Assembly (NCBI RefSeq): GCF_003952185.1 | Contig: NZ_RXFS01000006.1 | Coordinates: 434,001 to 498,000 of the forward strand | Direction: 5' to 3' | Length of the DNA: 64,000 nucleotides | From: Variovorax sp. 679 | GTDB taxonomy: Bacteria > Pseudomonadota > Gammaproteobacteria > Burkholderiales > Burkholderiaceae_C | Shown: one piece after another, positions 33,326 to 44,142 of the stretch | How the letters are laid out: every line of letters starts with the position of its first letter | Position numbering within the stretch: the stretch's first letter is position 1 | Program-made: the position numbers and the translations under genes | The notes under the pieces: model-generated | Seen by the model: only the letters and a program-made list of their open reading frames with translations | Told to the model about the DNA's origin: nothing | The model's database searches: none

Positions 33326-34267
33326 ATGAATACGGCGGATGCCAAGCGCATTCTCGAAACCGCCTTGATCTGTTCGAGCCAGCCGTTGCCGGTGCGTGAT
33401 ATGCGCGTGCTGTTCGACGACGAACTCGGTGCGGACACCATCAAGACGCTGCTGCTCGAGCTGCAGGAAGACTGGGCGCAACGAGGCCTTGAGCTGGTGA
33501 GCGTCGGCAGCGGCTGGCGTTTCCAGAGCCGCCCGGAGATGCGCGACCACCTCGATCGCCTGCATCCCGAAAAGCCGCCGCGCTACACGCGCGCCGCGCT
33601 CGAGACGCTGGCCATCATTGCCTATCGCCAGCCGGCCACGCGCGGCGACATGGAAGACATCCGCGGCGTGACGATCAACTCGCTGATCCTCAAGCAGCTG
33701 GAAGATCGCGGCTGGGTCGAGGTCATCGGCCACCGCGAGACGGTCGGCCGTCCGGCGCTGTATGCAACCACGCGCCAGTTCCTCGACGACCTGGGCCTGG
33801 CGTCGCTCGACCAGTTGCCGCTGATCGAAACACCCGCGCAGCAGGCGGCGCTGGTCGATGCGCTCGAGCAGGCTTCGGGCGAGCAGCAGGGGCTGCCGAT
33901 CGACGCGGCTCCGGAGGCTGAGGCCCTCGCCGAGGGCGATGCGGATGCCTCCGGAATGGCGGATCTGGAGTCTTCCCCGGCCGAGGCCGGGCAGGCGCCA
34001 GCCGAGGTGGATGCGGAGACTGCTGCTTTGCAGCAAGTCGAAGAAGTCGTGGCAGAAGCGCCAGCGCTGGAATCCGGCGTCGCCGACATCGTGCCGGAAA
34101 CCACCGAGGCGGCGGAATCCGTTGAAGCCGCTGAAGCCCAAATTGTCGAGAACGCAGCGGACGCCGAGGCGCCCGCCGGGCCGGAGCCCGAATCCGCGCC
34201 AGAACCCGATGCCCCGTCCGAGGACGAGGCCGACCCCCACGCTCCCTCTCCCGGAAAAACCCAATGA
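33326..34267 (+). CDS. scpB: Chromosome segregation/condensation protein ScpB with long acidic tail
   Basis: Kleisin-interacting subunit of the SMC-ScpAB condensin. 313 residues. The winged-helix pair occupies about residues 1-180 (MNTADAKRILETALICSSQP, RAALETLAIIAYRQPATRGD, VIGHRETVGRPALYATT). Residues about 185-313 are an acidic Glu/Ala/Pro-rich low-complexity tail that roughly adds half the normal family length. ScpA is not in this window. A TTGCAG-N15-TACAAT pair at 33161-33187 might be a promoter. The stop overlaps the rluB start (ATGA), so they are coupled. Confidence 0.93.
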   Translation: MNTADAKRILETALICSSQPLPVRDMRVLFDDELGADTIKTLLLELQEDWAQRGLELVSVGSGWRFQSRPEMRDHLDRLHPEKPPRYTRAALETLAIIAYRQPATRGDMEDIRGVTINSLILKQLEDRGWVEVIGHRETVGRPALYATTRQFLDDLGLASLDQLPLIETPAQQAALVDALEQASGEQQGLPIDAAPEAEALAEGDADASGMADLESSPAEAGQAPAEVDAETAALQQVEEVVAEAPALESGVADIVPETTEAAESVEAAEAQIVENAADAEAPAGPEPESAPEPDAPSEDEADPHAPSPGKTQ

Positions 34268-36078
34268 GCACAACCGACACCGAAGACGCAGCGATGCTGC
34301 CGGTCGAGCCCGAAGTCAAGAAGAAGAAAAGGGCGCCTGCAGCCAAGAAGGTTGCCGTTGATGCTATTGAATCGGTAGCGCTGCCGGAGGCTGAAGCGCC
34401 GAAGAAGCCGCGCGCGCCGCGCAAGAAGAAGCCGGTTGTGGAGGCTGTGACGGACGAAGCGTTGGCGGCGCCGGTCGTGGATGCCGCCGAAGCGGCAGTC
34501 GCGCCGGAGGCTGTTGTTGCCGTCGTCGAGGAGGCTCCGGTTGCTGTTGTCGCAGAGCCGGCCCGTGACCCCGCGCCGGTCGAGGCCGCCGCTCATCAGG
34601 CACCTCAGCCCGAACAGATCGAGCGCATCGGCGACCATGACGCCGAAGAAGATCAGGACGAAGACGAGGAAGAGCCCGACGAGGAAGAGGACGACCTCGA
34701 CCGTGCCCGCCGCGCCGCCGAACGCGAGCAGCGCAACGCGCCGCCGCCCGAGCCGATCCGTTTCGCGGACGTCATCTCCGGCCAGTTCGATGCCGACGAA
34801 GAGAGCCCGGAAGTCCCTCCGCTCAAGCGCGTGCTGCTGCCCGAGGCCGATTCGCCCAAACTGCACAAGGTGCTGGCGCAGGCCGGCCTCGGTTCGCGGC
34901 TCGAAATGGAGCAGCTGATTCTCCAGGGCCGCATTTCCGTCAACAACGAACCGGCCCACATCGGCCAGCGCATCCAGTACGGCGACCAGGTCAAGATCAA
35001 CGGCAAGCCGATCCGCTACCGCATCGCGCCTCCGCCGCCCCGCGTGATCGCGTACCACAAGCCCGTGGGCGAGGTGGTCACGCACGACGATCCGCAGAAC
35101 CGCCCGACCGTGTTCCGTAAGCTGCCGCGCCTGCAGCAGGGCAAGTGGCAGTCGGTGGGCCGCCTCGACCTGAACACCGAAGGCCTGCTGCTGTTCAGCA
35201 GCTCCGGCGATCTGGCCAACCAGCTCATGCATCCGCGCTTCGGCCTGGAGCGCGAGTACGCCGTGCGGGTGCTGGGTGCACTCACCAGCGAGGAAAAGCA
35301 GAAGCTGCTCGACGGCGTGCGCCTCGACGACGGCATGGCCCAGTTCGGCGCCATCGAAGACGGCGGCGGCGAGGGCTCGAACTGCTGGTATCGCGTGACC
35401 ATTTCCGAAGGCCGCAACCGCGAGGTGCGCCGCCTGTTCGAGTCGGTGGGGCATGCGGTCAGCCGGCTGATCCGTATCCGCTATGGCGCCATGGTGCTGC
35501 CGCGCGGCCTGAAGCGCGGTGCCTGGATGGAGCTCGACGAGCGCGACATCCGCGCGCTCTTCCAGGCTTCCGGTGGCGCGGTTGCTCGGCCCGGCCCACA
35601 GCAGCGGGGCCCGGGGCAGGAAGGCGGCGGTGGCAACGGCCGCGGCGGTCGCAACAAGAAGCGCCGTGGCAACCGCAATGGCGGTGGTGGCGGCCAGCAG
35701 CCGCGCGACATGCGCGATGCGCGTGACGACGGCGGGCGCGAAGCGCCGATCCCGAACCCGTTGGGCGACGGCCGTCCGCCGCGCGGCGACCGGGGAGGGC
35801 GCTCCAATCGCGGTGGCGGCAACGGTGGCCCGCCCCAGGGGCAGGGGCGTCGCAACAACAACAGCAGCCGCCAAGGTGGCGGCAATCGCCAGGGTGACGA
35901 CCGCCAGCCGAACGGCGCCAACCAGCCCGATCCGATGAAGACCTCGCTGGGCTACATCGGCGCCGACAGCTTCTCGCGCCAGCGCAAGGAGCAGCGCGGA
36001 GGCCCGCGCCGCGGTGGCGGCGGTGGTGGGGGCGGCAACTTCGGCGGCCAGGGCGGCGGACGCCGCCGCGGGCGCTGA
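34264..36078 (+). CDS. rluB: 23S rRNA pseudouridine synthase RluB with long disordered tails
   Basis: Pseudouridine synthase of the RsuA/RluB family, which modifies U2605 of 23S rRNA in E. coli. 604 residues, about twice the usual size. An N-terminal Lys-rich, Ala/Pro/Glu low-complexity region (1-190) precedes an S4 domain (about 198-255; LHKVLAQAGLGSRLEMEQLI) and a catalytic domain with D302 in GRLDLNTEGL, up to about residue 430. The C-terminal ~170 residues are an Arg/Gly/Asn-rich disordered tail with RGG-like repeats, ending GGQGGGRRRGR. Such tails are known in RluB of Burkholderiales and usually help RNA binding; here both ends are unusually long. Coupled to scpB. Confidence 0.93.
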   Translation: MSTTDTEDAAMLPVEPEVKKKKRAPAAKKVAVDAIESVALPEAEAPKKPRAPRKKKPVVEAVTDEALAAPVVDAAEAAVAPEAVVAVVEEAPVAVVAEPARDPAPVEAAAHQAPQPEQIERIGDHDAEEDQDEDEEEPDEEEDDLDRARRAAEREQRNAPPPEPIRFADVISGQFDADEESPEVPPLKRVLLPEADSPKLHKVLAQAGLGSRLEMEQLILQGRISVNNEPAHIGQRIQYGDQVKINGKPIRYRIAPPPPRVIAYHKPVGEVVTHDDPQNRPTVFRKLPRLQQGKWQSVGRLDLNTEGLLLFSSSGDLANQLMHPRFGLEREYAVRVLGALTSEEKQKLLDGVRLDDGMAQFGAIEDGGGEGSNCWYRVTISEGRNREVRRLFESVGHAVSRLIRIRYGAMVLPRGLKRGAWMELDERDIRALFQASGGAVARPGPQQRGPGQEGGGGNGRGGRNKKRRGNRNGGGGGQQPRDMRDARDDGGREAPIPNPLGDGRPPRGDRGGRSNRGGGNGGPPQGQGRRNNNSSRQGGGNRQGDDRQPNGANQPDPMKTSLGYIGADSFSRQRKEQRGGPRRGGGGGGGGNFGGQGGGRRRGR

Positions 36079-36231
36079 AAGTCAGCCGTCGGAGCGCGGC
36101 CTTTCGCGGGGTTTTCACCAATCCGCAAGGCCGCGCCGGTTAAAATCAGAGGCTTTGTCGACATGTGACGCAACAAACTCGTTGCAGTTGTGACAAAACA
36201 CTTCAAAATCAAAGCTCCAGGAAGCATTTCA

Positions 36232-36657
36232 ATGGCTATCGAACGTACCCTTTCCATCATCAAGCCCGACGCAGTTGCCAAGAACGTCATCGGCAAGATC
36301 GTTTCCCGTTTTGAAGCTGCCGGCCTCAAGATCGTCGCCGCCAAGCTGGTGCACCTGTCGCGCAACGAAGCCGAACAGTTCTACGCCGTGCACAAGGAGC
36401 GTCCCTTCTTCAAGGACCTCGTCGAGTTCATGATCTCGGGTCCCGTGTTCGTGCAAGTGCTCGAAGGCGAAAACGCCATCGCCAAGAACCGTGACCTGAT
36501 GGGCGCCACCGACCCCAAGAAGGCAGCCGCCGGCACCATCCGCGCCGACTTCGCCGACAGCATCGATGCCAACGCCGTGCACGGTTCGGACGCTCCCGAA
36601 ACCGCAGCGAACGAAGTCGCTTTCTTCTTCGCCGGCCTCAACGTCTACGCACGCTGA
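36232..36657 (+). CDS. ndk: Nucleoside diphosphate kinase
   Basis: Transfers the gamma-phosphate between nucleoside triphosphates through a phosphohistidine. 141 residues, the standard length. Starts MAIERTLSIIKPDAVAKNVI; an upstream in-frame start at 36190 has no family resemblance. The catalytic histidine is H117 in ANAVHGSDAP, and NRDLMGATDPKKA is the family signature near 90. The CCAGGAAG ribosome site lies before the ATG. rlmN follows after 21 bp. Confidence 0.97.
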   Translation: MAIERTLSIIKPDAVAKNVIGKIVSRFEAAGLKIVAAKLVHLSRNEAEQFYAVHKERPFFKDLVEFMISGPVFVQVLEGENAIAKNRDLMGATDPKKAAAGTIRADFADSIDANAVHGSDAPETAANEVAFFFAGLNVYAR

Positions 36658-36678
36658 AGCCGTATCTCGCCCGATTCC

Positions 36679-37830
36679 ATGACCACGGCCAATCTGCTCG
36701 ATTTCGATCTCGAAGGGTTGGCTGCGTTCTGCGAAAAACTCGGCGAGAAGAAATTCCGCGCCACGCAGCTGTTCCGCTGGATTCACCAGCGTGGCGCCAG
36801 CGACTTCACCCAGATGACCGATCTGGCGAAGTCGTTGCGCGAGAAGCTCGCGACCACCGCTCGCGTCGAGGCCCTGCCGGTCATCACGCAGCACGAATCC
36901 AAGGACGGCACGATCAAGTGGCTGTTCGACGTCGGTGACGGCAATGCCGTCGAAGCCGTATTCATTCCCGAGGACGACCGTGGCACCCTGTGCGTGTCGT
37001 CCCAGGCCGGCTGTGCGGTCGGTTGCCGCTTTTGCTCGACGGGGCATCAGGGCTTCAGCCGCAACCTGAACACGGGCGAAATCGTCGCCCAGCTCTGGTT
37101 TGCCGAACACTTCCTGCGCAAGCATCTGAAGCGCGACGAACGCATCATCTCCAACGTGGTGATGATGGGCATGGGCGAGCCGCTGCAGAACTACTCCGCG
37201 CTGGTGCCCGCGCTGCGCACCATGCTCGACGACAACGCCTACGGGCTGTCGCGCCGCCGAGTGACAGTGTCGACCTCCGGCGTGGTGCCGATGATCGACC
37301 GTCTGGGCGCCGACTGCCCGGTGGCCCTGGCGGTCTCGCTGCATGCGCCCAACGACGCGCTGCGCGACGACCTCGTGCCGCTCAATCGCAAGTACCCGAT
37401 CGCCGAGTTGATCGAGGCCTGCAAGCGCTATCTGGCGCATGCGCCGCGCGACTTCATCACCTTCGAATACTGCATGCTCGATGGCGTGAACGACCAGCCC
37501 GAGCATGCGCGTCAGCTCGTGGAGCTGGTGCGCAAGCATGACATCTCGTGCAAGTTCAACCTGATCCCCTTCAACCCGTTTCCGGCCTCGGGTCTGCTGC
37601 GCTCGCCGCAGCCGCGCGTGCTGGCATTCGCCAAAACGCTGAGCGAAGCCGGACTCGTGACCACCGTGCGCAAGACGCGCGGCGACGACATCGATGCCGC
37701 CTGCGGCCAGCTCGCCGGCGACGTCAAGGATCGCACCCGCGCGGCCGAACGCATGGCGCAGCGCCGTGCGACGGAGCAGCGCCCCGTTGTTTTGCACCCG
37801 GTCCGCAAGACCGCCTCCCAGGAGCATTGA
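36679..37830 (+). CDS. rlmN: Dual-specificity RNA methyltransferase RlmN (radical SAM)
   Basis: Radical-SAM enzyme that makes 2-methyladenosine in 23S rRNA (A2503) and some tRNAs. 383 residues. The 4Fe-4S cluster is bound by C112, C116, C119 in GCAVGCRFCSTG. The methyl-carrying C342 (DIDAACGQLAGD) is near the C-terminus and the other conserved GEPL motif is GMGEPLQNY. It lies in the usual ndk-rlmN-pilW order. Function assignment is by full motif agreement. Confidence 0.97.
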   Translation: MTTANLLDFDLEGLAAFCEKLGEKKFRATQLFRWIHQRGASDFTQMTDLAKSLREKLATTARVEALPVITQHESKDGTIKWLFDVGDGNAVEAVFIPEDDRGTLCVSSQAGCAVGCRFCSTGHQGFSRNLNTGEIVAQLWFAEHFLRKHLKRDERIISNVVMMGMGEPLQNYSALVPALRTMLDDNAYGLSRRRVTVSTSGVVPMIDRLGADCPVALAVSLHAPNDALRDDLVPLNRKYPIAELIEACKRYLAHAPRDFITFEYCMLDGVNDQPEHARQLVELVRKHDISCKFNLIPFNPFPASGLLRSPQPRVLAFAKTLSEAGLVTTVRKTRGDDIDAACGQLAGDVKDRTRAAERMAQRRATEQRPVVLHPVRKTASQEH

Positions 37831-37834
37831 ACCG

Positions 37835-38692
37835 ATGAGCATGGCCATTTCGATGACGACCGCGAACGTGCAGCGGATGCTGACTGTGGGTTTCGCGGGC
37901 GTCGCCGTTGCGTTGCTGCTTGGAGGCTGCGTGAACACGCGCACCACCACCACCAGCCTGGCCGACAACAGCAACTCGTCCAAGGGCACCGAGATCGTCA
38001 CCGAGTCCGACGAGTCGAGCCGCCAGCGCCGCGCGCGCCTGCGCATGGAACTGGCCGCCGGTTATTTCGAGCACGGCCAGACCACCGTTGCGCTCGACGA
38101 GATCAAGCAGGCGCTGGCCGCCGACCCCAACAACGCCGACGCCTACAACCTGCGCGGCCTGGTCTACATGCGCCTCGACGACGCCGGCCTGGCGGAAGAC
38201 AGCTTCCGCCGCGCCATCGCGATCAATCCGCGCGAACCGAACACCCGCCACAACTACGGCTGGCTGCTGTGCCAGCAGAACCGCTATGGCGATGCCGCCG
38301 CGCAGTTCAATGAAGCCCTGGCCGTGCCGACTTACGCCGACCGCGCCAAGACGCTCATGACGCAGGGCGTGTGCGAGCTCAAGGCCGGCCAGCGCGACAA
38401 GGCCGAGCGCAGCCTCATGCAGGCCTATGAGATCGATGCCGGCAACCCGGTGGTCGGCTTCAACCTGGCCTCGGTGCTGGCGCAGCGCGAGGAATGGTCG
38501 CGCGCGCAGTTCTACATCCGCCGCGTCAACAACAGCGCGGCGGCCAGTGCCGAGACGCTCTGGCTCGGCATCAAGATCGAACGAAAGCTGAACAACCGCG
38601 AGGCAGTCGCGCAGTTGGGAGGCCAACTGCAACGACGCTTCCCTCAATCGCGGGAGGCAACAGCGTACGAGCGCGGGAATTTCAATGACTGA
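37835..38692 (+). CDS. pilW: Type IV pilus biogenesis TPR lipoprotein PilW/PilF
   Basis: Outer-membrane pilotin needed for PilQ secretin assembly. 285 residues. Lipoprotein signal with lipobox LGGC (C32), then TPR repeats (about 65-270; FEHGQTTVALDEIKQALAAD, NPREPNTRHNYGWLLCQQ). AGGAG precedes the ATG at 37835 by 10 bases; in-frame ATGs at 37841 and 37853 are alternatives that would not affect the lipobox. Four bases after rlmN and overlapping rodZ by 8 bases, so part of one operon. Confidence 0.93.
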   Translation: MSMAISMTTANVQRMLTVGFAGVAVALLLGGCVNTRTTTTSLADNSNSSKGTEIVTESDESSRQRRARLRMELAAGYFEHGQTTVALDEIKQALAADPNNADAYNLRGLVYMRLDDAGLAEDSFRRAIAINPREPNTRHNYGWLLCQQNRYGDAAAQFNEALAVPTYADRAKTLMTQGVCELKAGQRDKAERSLMQAYEIDAGNPVVGFNLASVLAQREEWSRAQFYIRRVNNSAAASAETLWLGIKIERKLNNREAVAQLGGQLQRRFPQSREATAYERGNFND

Positions 38693-39643
38693 TCGGGTTT
38701 CGGAGTTCGGCACTTCTGCTGCATTGCCGCTGGACGCAGGCGACAACGCGAACAAGACTGCCGGCGACCTGCTGCGCGAAGCGCGCGAGGCCCACGGCCT
38801 GCACATCGAGATGGTCGCGGCCGCGCTGAAGGTGCCGCCGCAGAAGCTGATGGCGCTCGAGGCGGACGACATTGCCTCGCTGCCCGATCCGGTCTTCGCT
38901 CGCGCACTGGCGAGCAGTGTCTGTCGGGCCCTGCGCATCGATCCGGCTCCCGTGCTCGCGAAGCTGCCGAGTACCCAGAAGGTGTCGCTGGCCGAAACCG
39001 ATCGCACTCTCCGCGCGAACATCGGATCGGGTACGCCGCGCTGGAACGGCAACGGCCGCTCGAGCGGGCTGCCGTCGCGCGCATTGCTGACCGTCGTGGT
39101 GCTGCTGCTGATCGGCGCCGGCGCGATGTTCTGGCTGCCGCAATCGGTGTTCGACCAGCTCAGCGCTTCCGTGGCGCGGCTGACGGCGCGCGGCGATGCC
39201 GGCACGGAATCGGCGCCCACCAATGGGCCGGCCTCAGCTGGCGGCTCGGTGGCCGAGACCGTGCCCACGCAGGCCGTGGCTCCGACCGGTCCAGTGGCAG
39301 GCGAAACCCCGACAGCTGCTCCTGCTCCCAATGCCCTCGCTGCTGTCGCCGCCGCCCCGGTGGCTACGGCCCCTGCCGCCACGCCGGTGGCGGCAGCCTC
39401 GAGCAGCCAGCAGCTCGTTTTCGTTGCACGCGAGGAGTGCTGGATCACCGTGACCGAAGCCGGCGGCAAGCAGTTGCTGCGTCGCAGCCTGCAGGCTGGC
39501 GAAACGGTCGGACTGTCGGGCACGCTGCCGCTGTCCGTCGTGATCGGTCGCGCTTCGAGTGTCGATGTGCAGGTGCGTGGCCAGCCCTTTGACCTGAAGC
39601 CCTTCACCAAGGGTGGGGGCGTGGCGCGTTTCGAGGTGAAGTC

Positions 39644-39647
<4 letters not shown>
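38685..39647 (+). CDS. rodZ: RodZ-like cytoskeletal protein (HTH and DUF4115)
   Basis: Inner-membrane protein that links MreB to the elongation machinery. 320 residues: cytoplasmic Xre-type helix-turn-helix (about 24-95; GDLLREAREAHGLHIEMVAA), a single membrane helix (about 131-150; LTVVVLLLIGAGAMFWLP), a Pro/Ala linker, and a periplasmic DUF4115 domain (about 245-320). Overlaps pilW by 8 bases and ispG by four (GTGA), so all are translationally coupled. The position rlmN-pilW-rodZ-ispG is conserved in many proteobacteria. Confidence 0.92.
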
Positions 39648-40927
<1,280 letters not shown>

Positions 40928-40942
40928 CATCTCCGCAGACTC

Positions 40943-42253
40943 ATGGCTGAAAAACTGAATGCCGTCAAAGGCATGAACGACATATTGCCGCCCGAATCGG
41001 CGCGCTGGGAATGGCTTGAGGCCACCGTGCGCGACCTGATGGGGCGCTATGCGTACCGCAATGTGCGCACGCCGATCCTGGAGCGCACTGCGCTCTTCGT
41101 GCGCGGCATTGGAGAAGTGACCGACATCGTCGAGAAGGAGATGTACTCCTTCGAAGATCGGGCGGACAAGAATGGCAAGTTCGAGCATCTAACGATGCGG
41201 CCAGAAAACACCGCAGGACTGGTGCGCGCGGTGATCGAACACAACATGCTGTACGAAGGCCCCAAGCGGCTTTGGTACACCGGTCCCATGTTCCGCCGTG
41301 AGAACGTGCAGCGTGGGCGTTTCCGCCAGTTCCACCAGATTGGCGCCGAGGCGCTGGGTTTTGCCGGCCCCGACGTGGATGCCGAATTGATTCTGTTGGC
41401 CAACGCGTTGTGGAAGGCTGTAGGCTTGACCGACGTTCGTCTCGAACTCAACAGCTTGGGCCAGCCTGCGGAGCGTGCGCAGCACCGCGCTCAGCTGATT
41501 GCCCACTTCGAGAAGCATGCCGACAAGCTCGACGAGGATGGCAAGCGCCGCCTGCACAGCAATCCGCTGCGCATTCTCGATACGAAGAATCCGGCGATGA
41601 AGGAAGTGGTCGAGTCAGCGCCGAAGCTGATCGACTTCCTTGGTGCGGAATCGCTGGCGCACTTCGAGGGGCTGCAGGCCATCCTCAAGGCCAATGACAT
41701 TGCATTCACGATCAATCCGCGTCTGGTGCGCGGGCTGGACTACTACAACCTCACGGTCTTCGAATTCGTCACCGACCGCCTTGGCTCGCAAGGCACGGTG
41801 TGTGCAGGTGGTCGGTACGACGATCTGATTACGCAAATCGGCGGCAAACCAGCGCCGGCCGTGGGCTGGGCAATGGGTGTCGAACGCGTGCTCGACCTGT
41901 TGAAGGAGCAGGGCGCCGGTGTTGCCCCGCCCGTGCCCGATGCCTACGCCGTGGTGCCTGACGCAGAGTCGATGCCTGCAGTGCTACGTACCTTGCAGCA
42001 GTTGCGTGAGTCAGGCATCAGCGTGCAGATGCATGCCGCTACTGCCGAAGGCCTCAGTGGCTTCAAGGCCCAGATGAAAAAGGCCGATGCCAGCGGCGCC
42101 ACCTACGCCCTGATCTTCGGCGCCGATGAACTTGCGCGCGGCGAAGTGACTCTCAAGGCGCTGCGCGACGGAAGCGGCGCGCAGACCGCCCGGCCGCTTG
42201 CTGAAGTGGCCGCCTGGGCCGCCACCCTACAATCGCCGGCTCCCAACACCTGA
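40943..42253 (+). CDS. hisS: Histidyl-tRNA synthetase
   Basis: Class II aminoacyl-tRNA synthetase, 436 residues, charging tRNA-His. Motif 1 GMNDILPPESARWEWLE at the N-terminus, the histidine-specific GLDYYNLTVFEFVTDRLG, motif 2 PMFRRENVQRGRFRQFHQIG and motif 3 AVGWAMGVERVLDLL are visible. The C-terminal anticodon domain is at about 335-425. Operon position between ispG and yfgM is as in E. coli and relatives. The divergent paralogue hisZ is found at 49822. Confidence 0.98.
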   Translation: MAEKLNAVKGMNDILPPESARWEWLEATVRDLMGRYAYRNVRTPILERTALFVRGIGEVTDIVEKEMYSFEDRADKNGKFEHLTMRPENTAGLVRAVIEHNMLYEGPKRLWYTGPMFRRENVQRGRFRQFHQIGAEALGFAGPDVDAELILLANALWKAVGLTDVRLELNSLGQPAERAQHRAQLIAHFEKHADKLDEDGKRRLHSNPLRILDTKNPAMKEVVESAPKLIDFLGAESLAHFEGLQAILKANDIAFTINPRLVRGLDYYNLTVFEFVTDRLGSQGTVCAGGRYDDLITQIGGKPAPAVGWAMGVERVLDLLKEQGAGVAPPVPDAYAVVPDAESMPAVLRTLQQLRESGISVQMHAATAEGLSGFKAQMKKADASGATYALIFGADELARGEVTLKALRDGSGAQTARPLAEVAAWAATLQSPAPNT

Positions 42254-42259
42254 CAGCGC

Positions 42260-42952
42260 ATGGCAACCCATCTCGACCTCGAAGAACAGGAACAGCTCGA
42301 CCAGCTCAAGCATTTCTGGAACACCTACGGCACCCTGATCACCTCGATCGTGCTGATCGTTGCCGGCGCCTTCGTGGCCTGGAACGGCTGGCAATGGTAT
42401 GGCCGCAACAAGGCGGCCCAGGCCTCGTCGCTCTACGACGAAATCGAGAAGACGGCGCAGGCGGGCGACCCGGCGCGCATCGCGCTCGTGCTGGACGACA
42501 TGAAGAAGCGCTTCGCCGGCACCACCTACGCGCAGCAGGCAGGCCTGCTGGTCGCCAAGACGCTGTACGAGAAGGGCAATGCCGCCGGCTCGCGCACCGA
42601 GCTCGAGTGGGTCGCGCAGAACGCCGTCGACCCCGGCTACAAGGCTGTTGCAAGGCTGCGGCTGGCAGCCGAACTGCTCGACGGCAAGTCCTATGACGAT
42701 GCCCTCAAGCAACTCGACGGCAGCGTGCCCAAGGAATTCGAGCCGCTGGTGGCCGATCGCAAGGGCGACATCTATCTCGCCCAAGGCAAGCGCGCTGAGG
42801 CGCAGACCGAATACCGCAAGGCGTGGACCGGCCTCGGCGCGACGTCCGACTATCGCCGCCTGATCGAGATCAAGCTCAATGCGGTCGGCGTCGACCCCAA
42901 GAGCCTGGCGCCTGTCGTCACCGTCACACCCGCAGCACCCAAAACTCCCTGA
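42260..42952 (+). CDS. yfgM: YfgM-family tetratricopeptide membrane protein
   Basis: A 230-residue inner-membrane protein known in E. coli as a SecYEG-associated chaperone-like protein. One membrane helix near the N-terminus (about 24-46; LITSIVLIVAGAFVAWNGW) and TPR-like helices after it (AGLLVAKTLYEKGNAAGSRT, LRLAAELLDGKSYDDALKQL). It is between hisS and bamB as in other proteobacteria, supporting a role in envelope protein export. Confidence 0.93.
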   Translation: MATHLDLEEQEQLDQLKHFWNTYGTLITSIVLIVAGAFVAWNGWQWYGRNKAAQASSLYDEIEKTAQAGDPARIALVLDDMKKRFAGTTYAQQAGLLVAKTLYEKGNAAGSRTELEWVAQNAVDPGYKAVARLRLAAELLDGKSYDDALKQLDGSVPKEFEPLVADRKGDIYLAQGKRAEAQTEYRKAWTGLGATSDYRRLIEIKLNAVGVDPKSLAPVVTVTPAAPKTP

Positions 42953-42959
42953 CCGCATC

Positions 42960-44102
42960 ATGAATTTCAAGCGTCTCATGCCTGAATCGACCGCCCTGCG
43001 TGCGGGATCAGCTCTCGTTTTGGTAGCGTTCCTCGCCGCCTGCTCGGGCTCGGCCAAGCCGAAGCCGGACGAACTCCCCGCCAACCCCGCCCTGATGGGC
43101 GTGCGCCAGGCCTGGACGGTGCGTATCCCCGAGGTGCAATTTCCGCTGACCTCCGACATCAGCGGCGATACGGTCACCGTGGCCGGCAGCGACGGCACGG
43201 TGGTTGCCATCGACGCGCGCGCCGGCCGTGAAGTCTGGCGCGCCAGCGTCGGCGCGCCGCTGGCGGCTGGCGTCGGCAGCGATGGTTCGGTGGCCGCGGT
43301 CGTCACCACCGGCAACGAGCTGGTCGCCATCGAGAACGGCAAGGTCCTGTGGAAGCAGAAGCTCTCGGCGCAGGCCTTCACCGCGCCGCTGGTGGCAGGC
43401 CGTCGCGTGTTCGTGCAGACGGCTGACCGCAGCATCAGCGCCTGGGACGGTCAGAGCGGCCGCCGCCTCTGGATCCAGCAACGCGCGGGCGAAAATCTCG
43501 TGCTGCGCAAGTCGGGCGTGCTGCTTGCCGTGGGTGACACGCTGGTCGCCGGCATCGGCGGCCGGCTGGTGGGTATCAACCCCGCCAACGGCACTTCACG
43601 CTGGGAATCGCCCATTGCGGCCCCGCGTGGCACCAACGACGTGGAGCGTCTGGTCGACCTGACCGGCAGCGTGAGCCGCTTCGGCGACACGATCTGCGCG
43701 CGTGCCTACTACGCCAGTGTCGGCTGCGTCGAGACCGTGCGCGGCTCGCTGGTCTGGAGCAAGCCCGCTTCGGGCGCGGACGGCGTCAGCGGCAACGACA
43801 GCTTTGTCTATGGCACCGAGTCCGACGGCAGCATCGTGGCCTGGCGCCGTGCCGACGGCGAGCGCGCATGGCAGATGTCCCGTTTCAAGAACCGCGTGCT
43901 GACCTCTCCGCTGGCCGTGGGCCGCTCGCTCATCATCGGCGAGAACACCGGCACGCTGCATTTCGTGTCGCGTGAAGACGGCGCGCTGCTCAATCGCGTC
44001 ACCCCCGATGGCTCGGCCATCACCGTTGCTCCGGTGCTGGCCGGCAATACGGTCGTGGTGGTGACCGCCAAGGGTGGTGTGTTTGGCTATCGCCCCGAGT
44101 AA
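42960..44102 (+). CDS. bamB: Outer-membrane assembly lipoprotein BamB
   Basis: Beta-propeller lipoprotein of the Bam complex, 380 residues. Lipobox LAAC (C28) follows the signal helix. Propeller repeats of the PQQ-like type are visible (VVAIDARAGREVWRASVG, NGKVLWKQKLSA, LYVLWDGQSGRRLWIQQ-type segments). I chose the ATG at 42960, seven bases after the yfgM stop. The longer in-frame ORF upstream has no signal. Partner genes bamD is at 31338. It is followed by a short pyrimidine-rich gap and a possible leader minicistron before der. Confidence 0.95.
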   Translation: MNFKRLMPESTALRAGSALVLVAFLAACSGSAKPKPDELPANPALMGVRQAWTVRIPEVQFPLTSDISGDTVTVAGSDGTVVAIDARAGREVWRASVGAPLAAGVGSDGSVAAVVTTGNELVAIENGKVLWKQKLSAQAFTAPLVAGRRVFVQTADRSISAWDGQSGRRLWIQQRAGENLVLRKSGVLLAVGDTLVAGIGGRLVGINPANGTSRWESPIAAPRGTNDVERLVDLTGSVSRFGDTICARAYYASVGCVETVRGSLVWSKPASGADGVSGNDSFVYGTESDGSIVAWRRADGERAWQMSRFKNRVLTSPLAVGRSLIIGENTGTLHFVSREDGALLNRVTPDGSAITVAPVLAGNTVVVVTAKGGVFGYRPE

Positions 44103-44142
44103 TCTTCTTCTTTCTCCTTTCTTCTCTTTCCAAGGCCCGACC

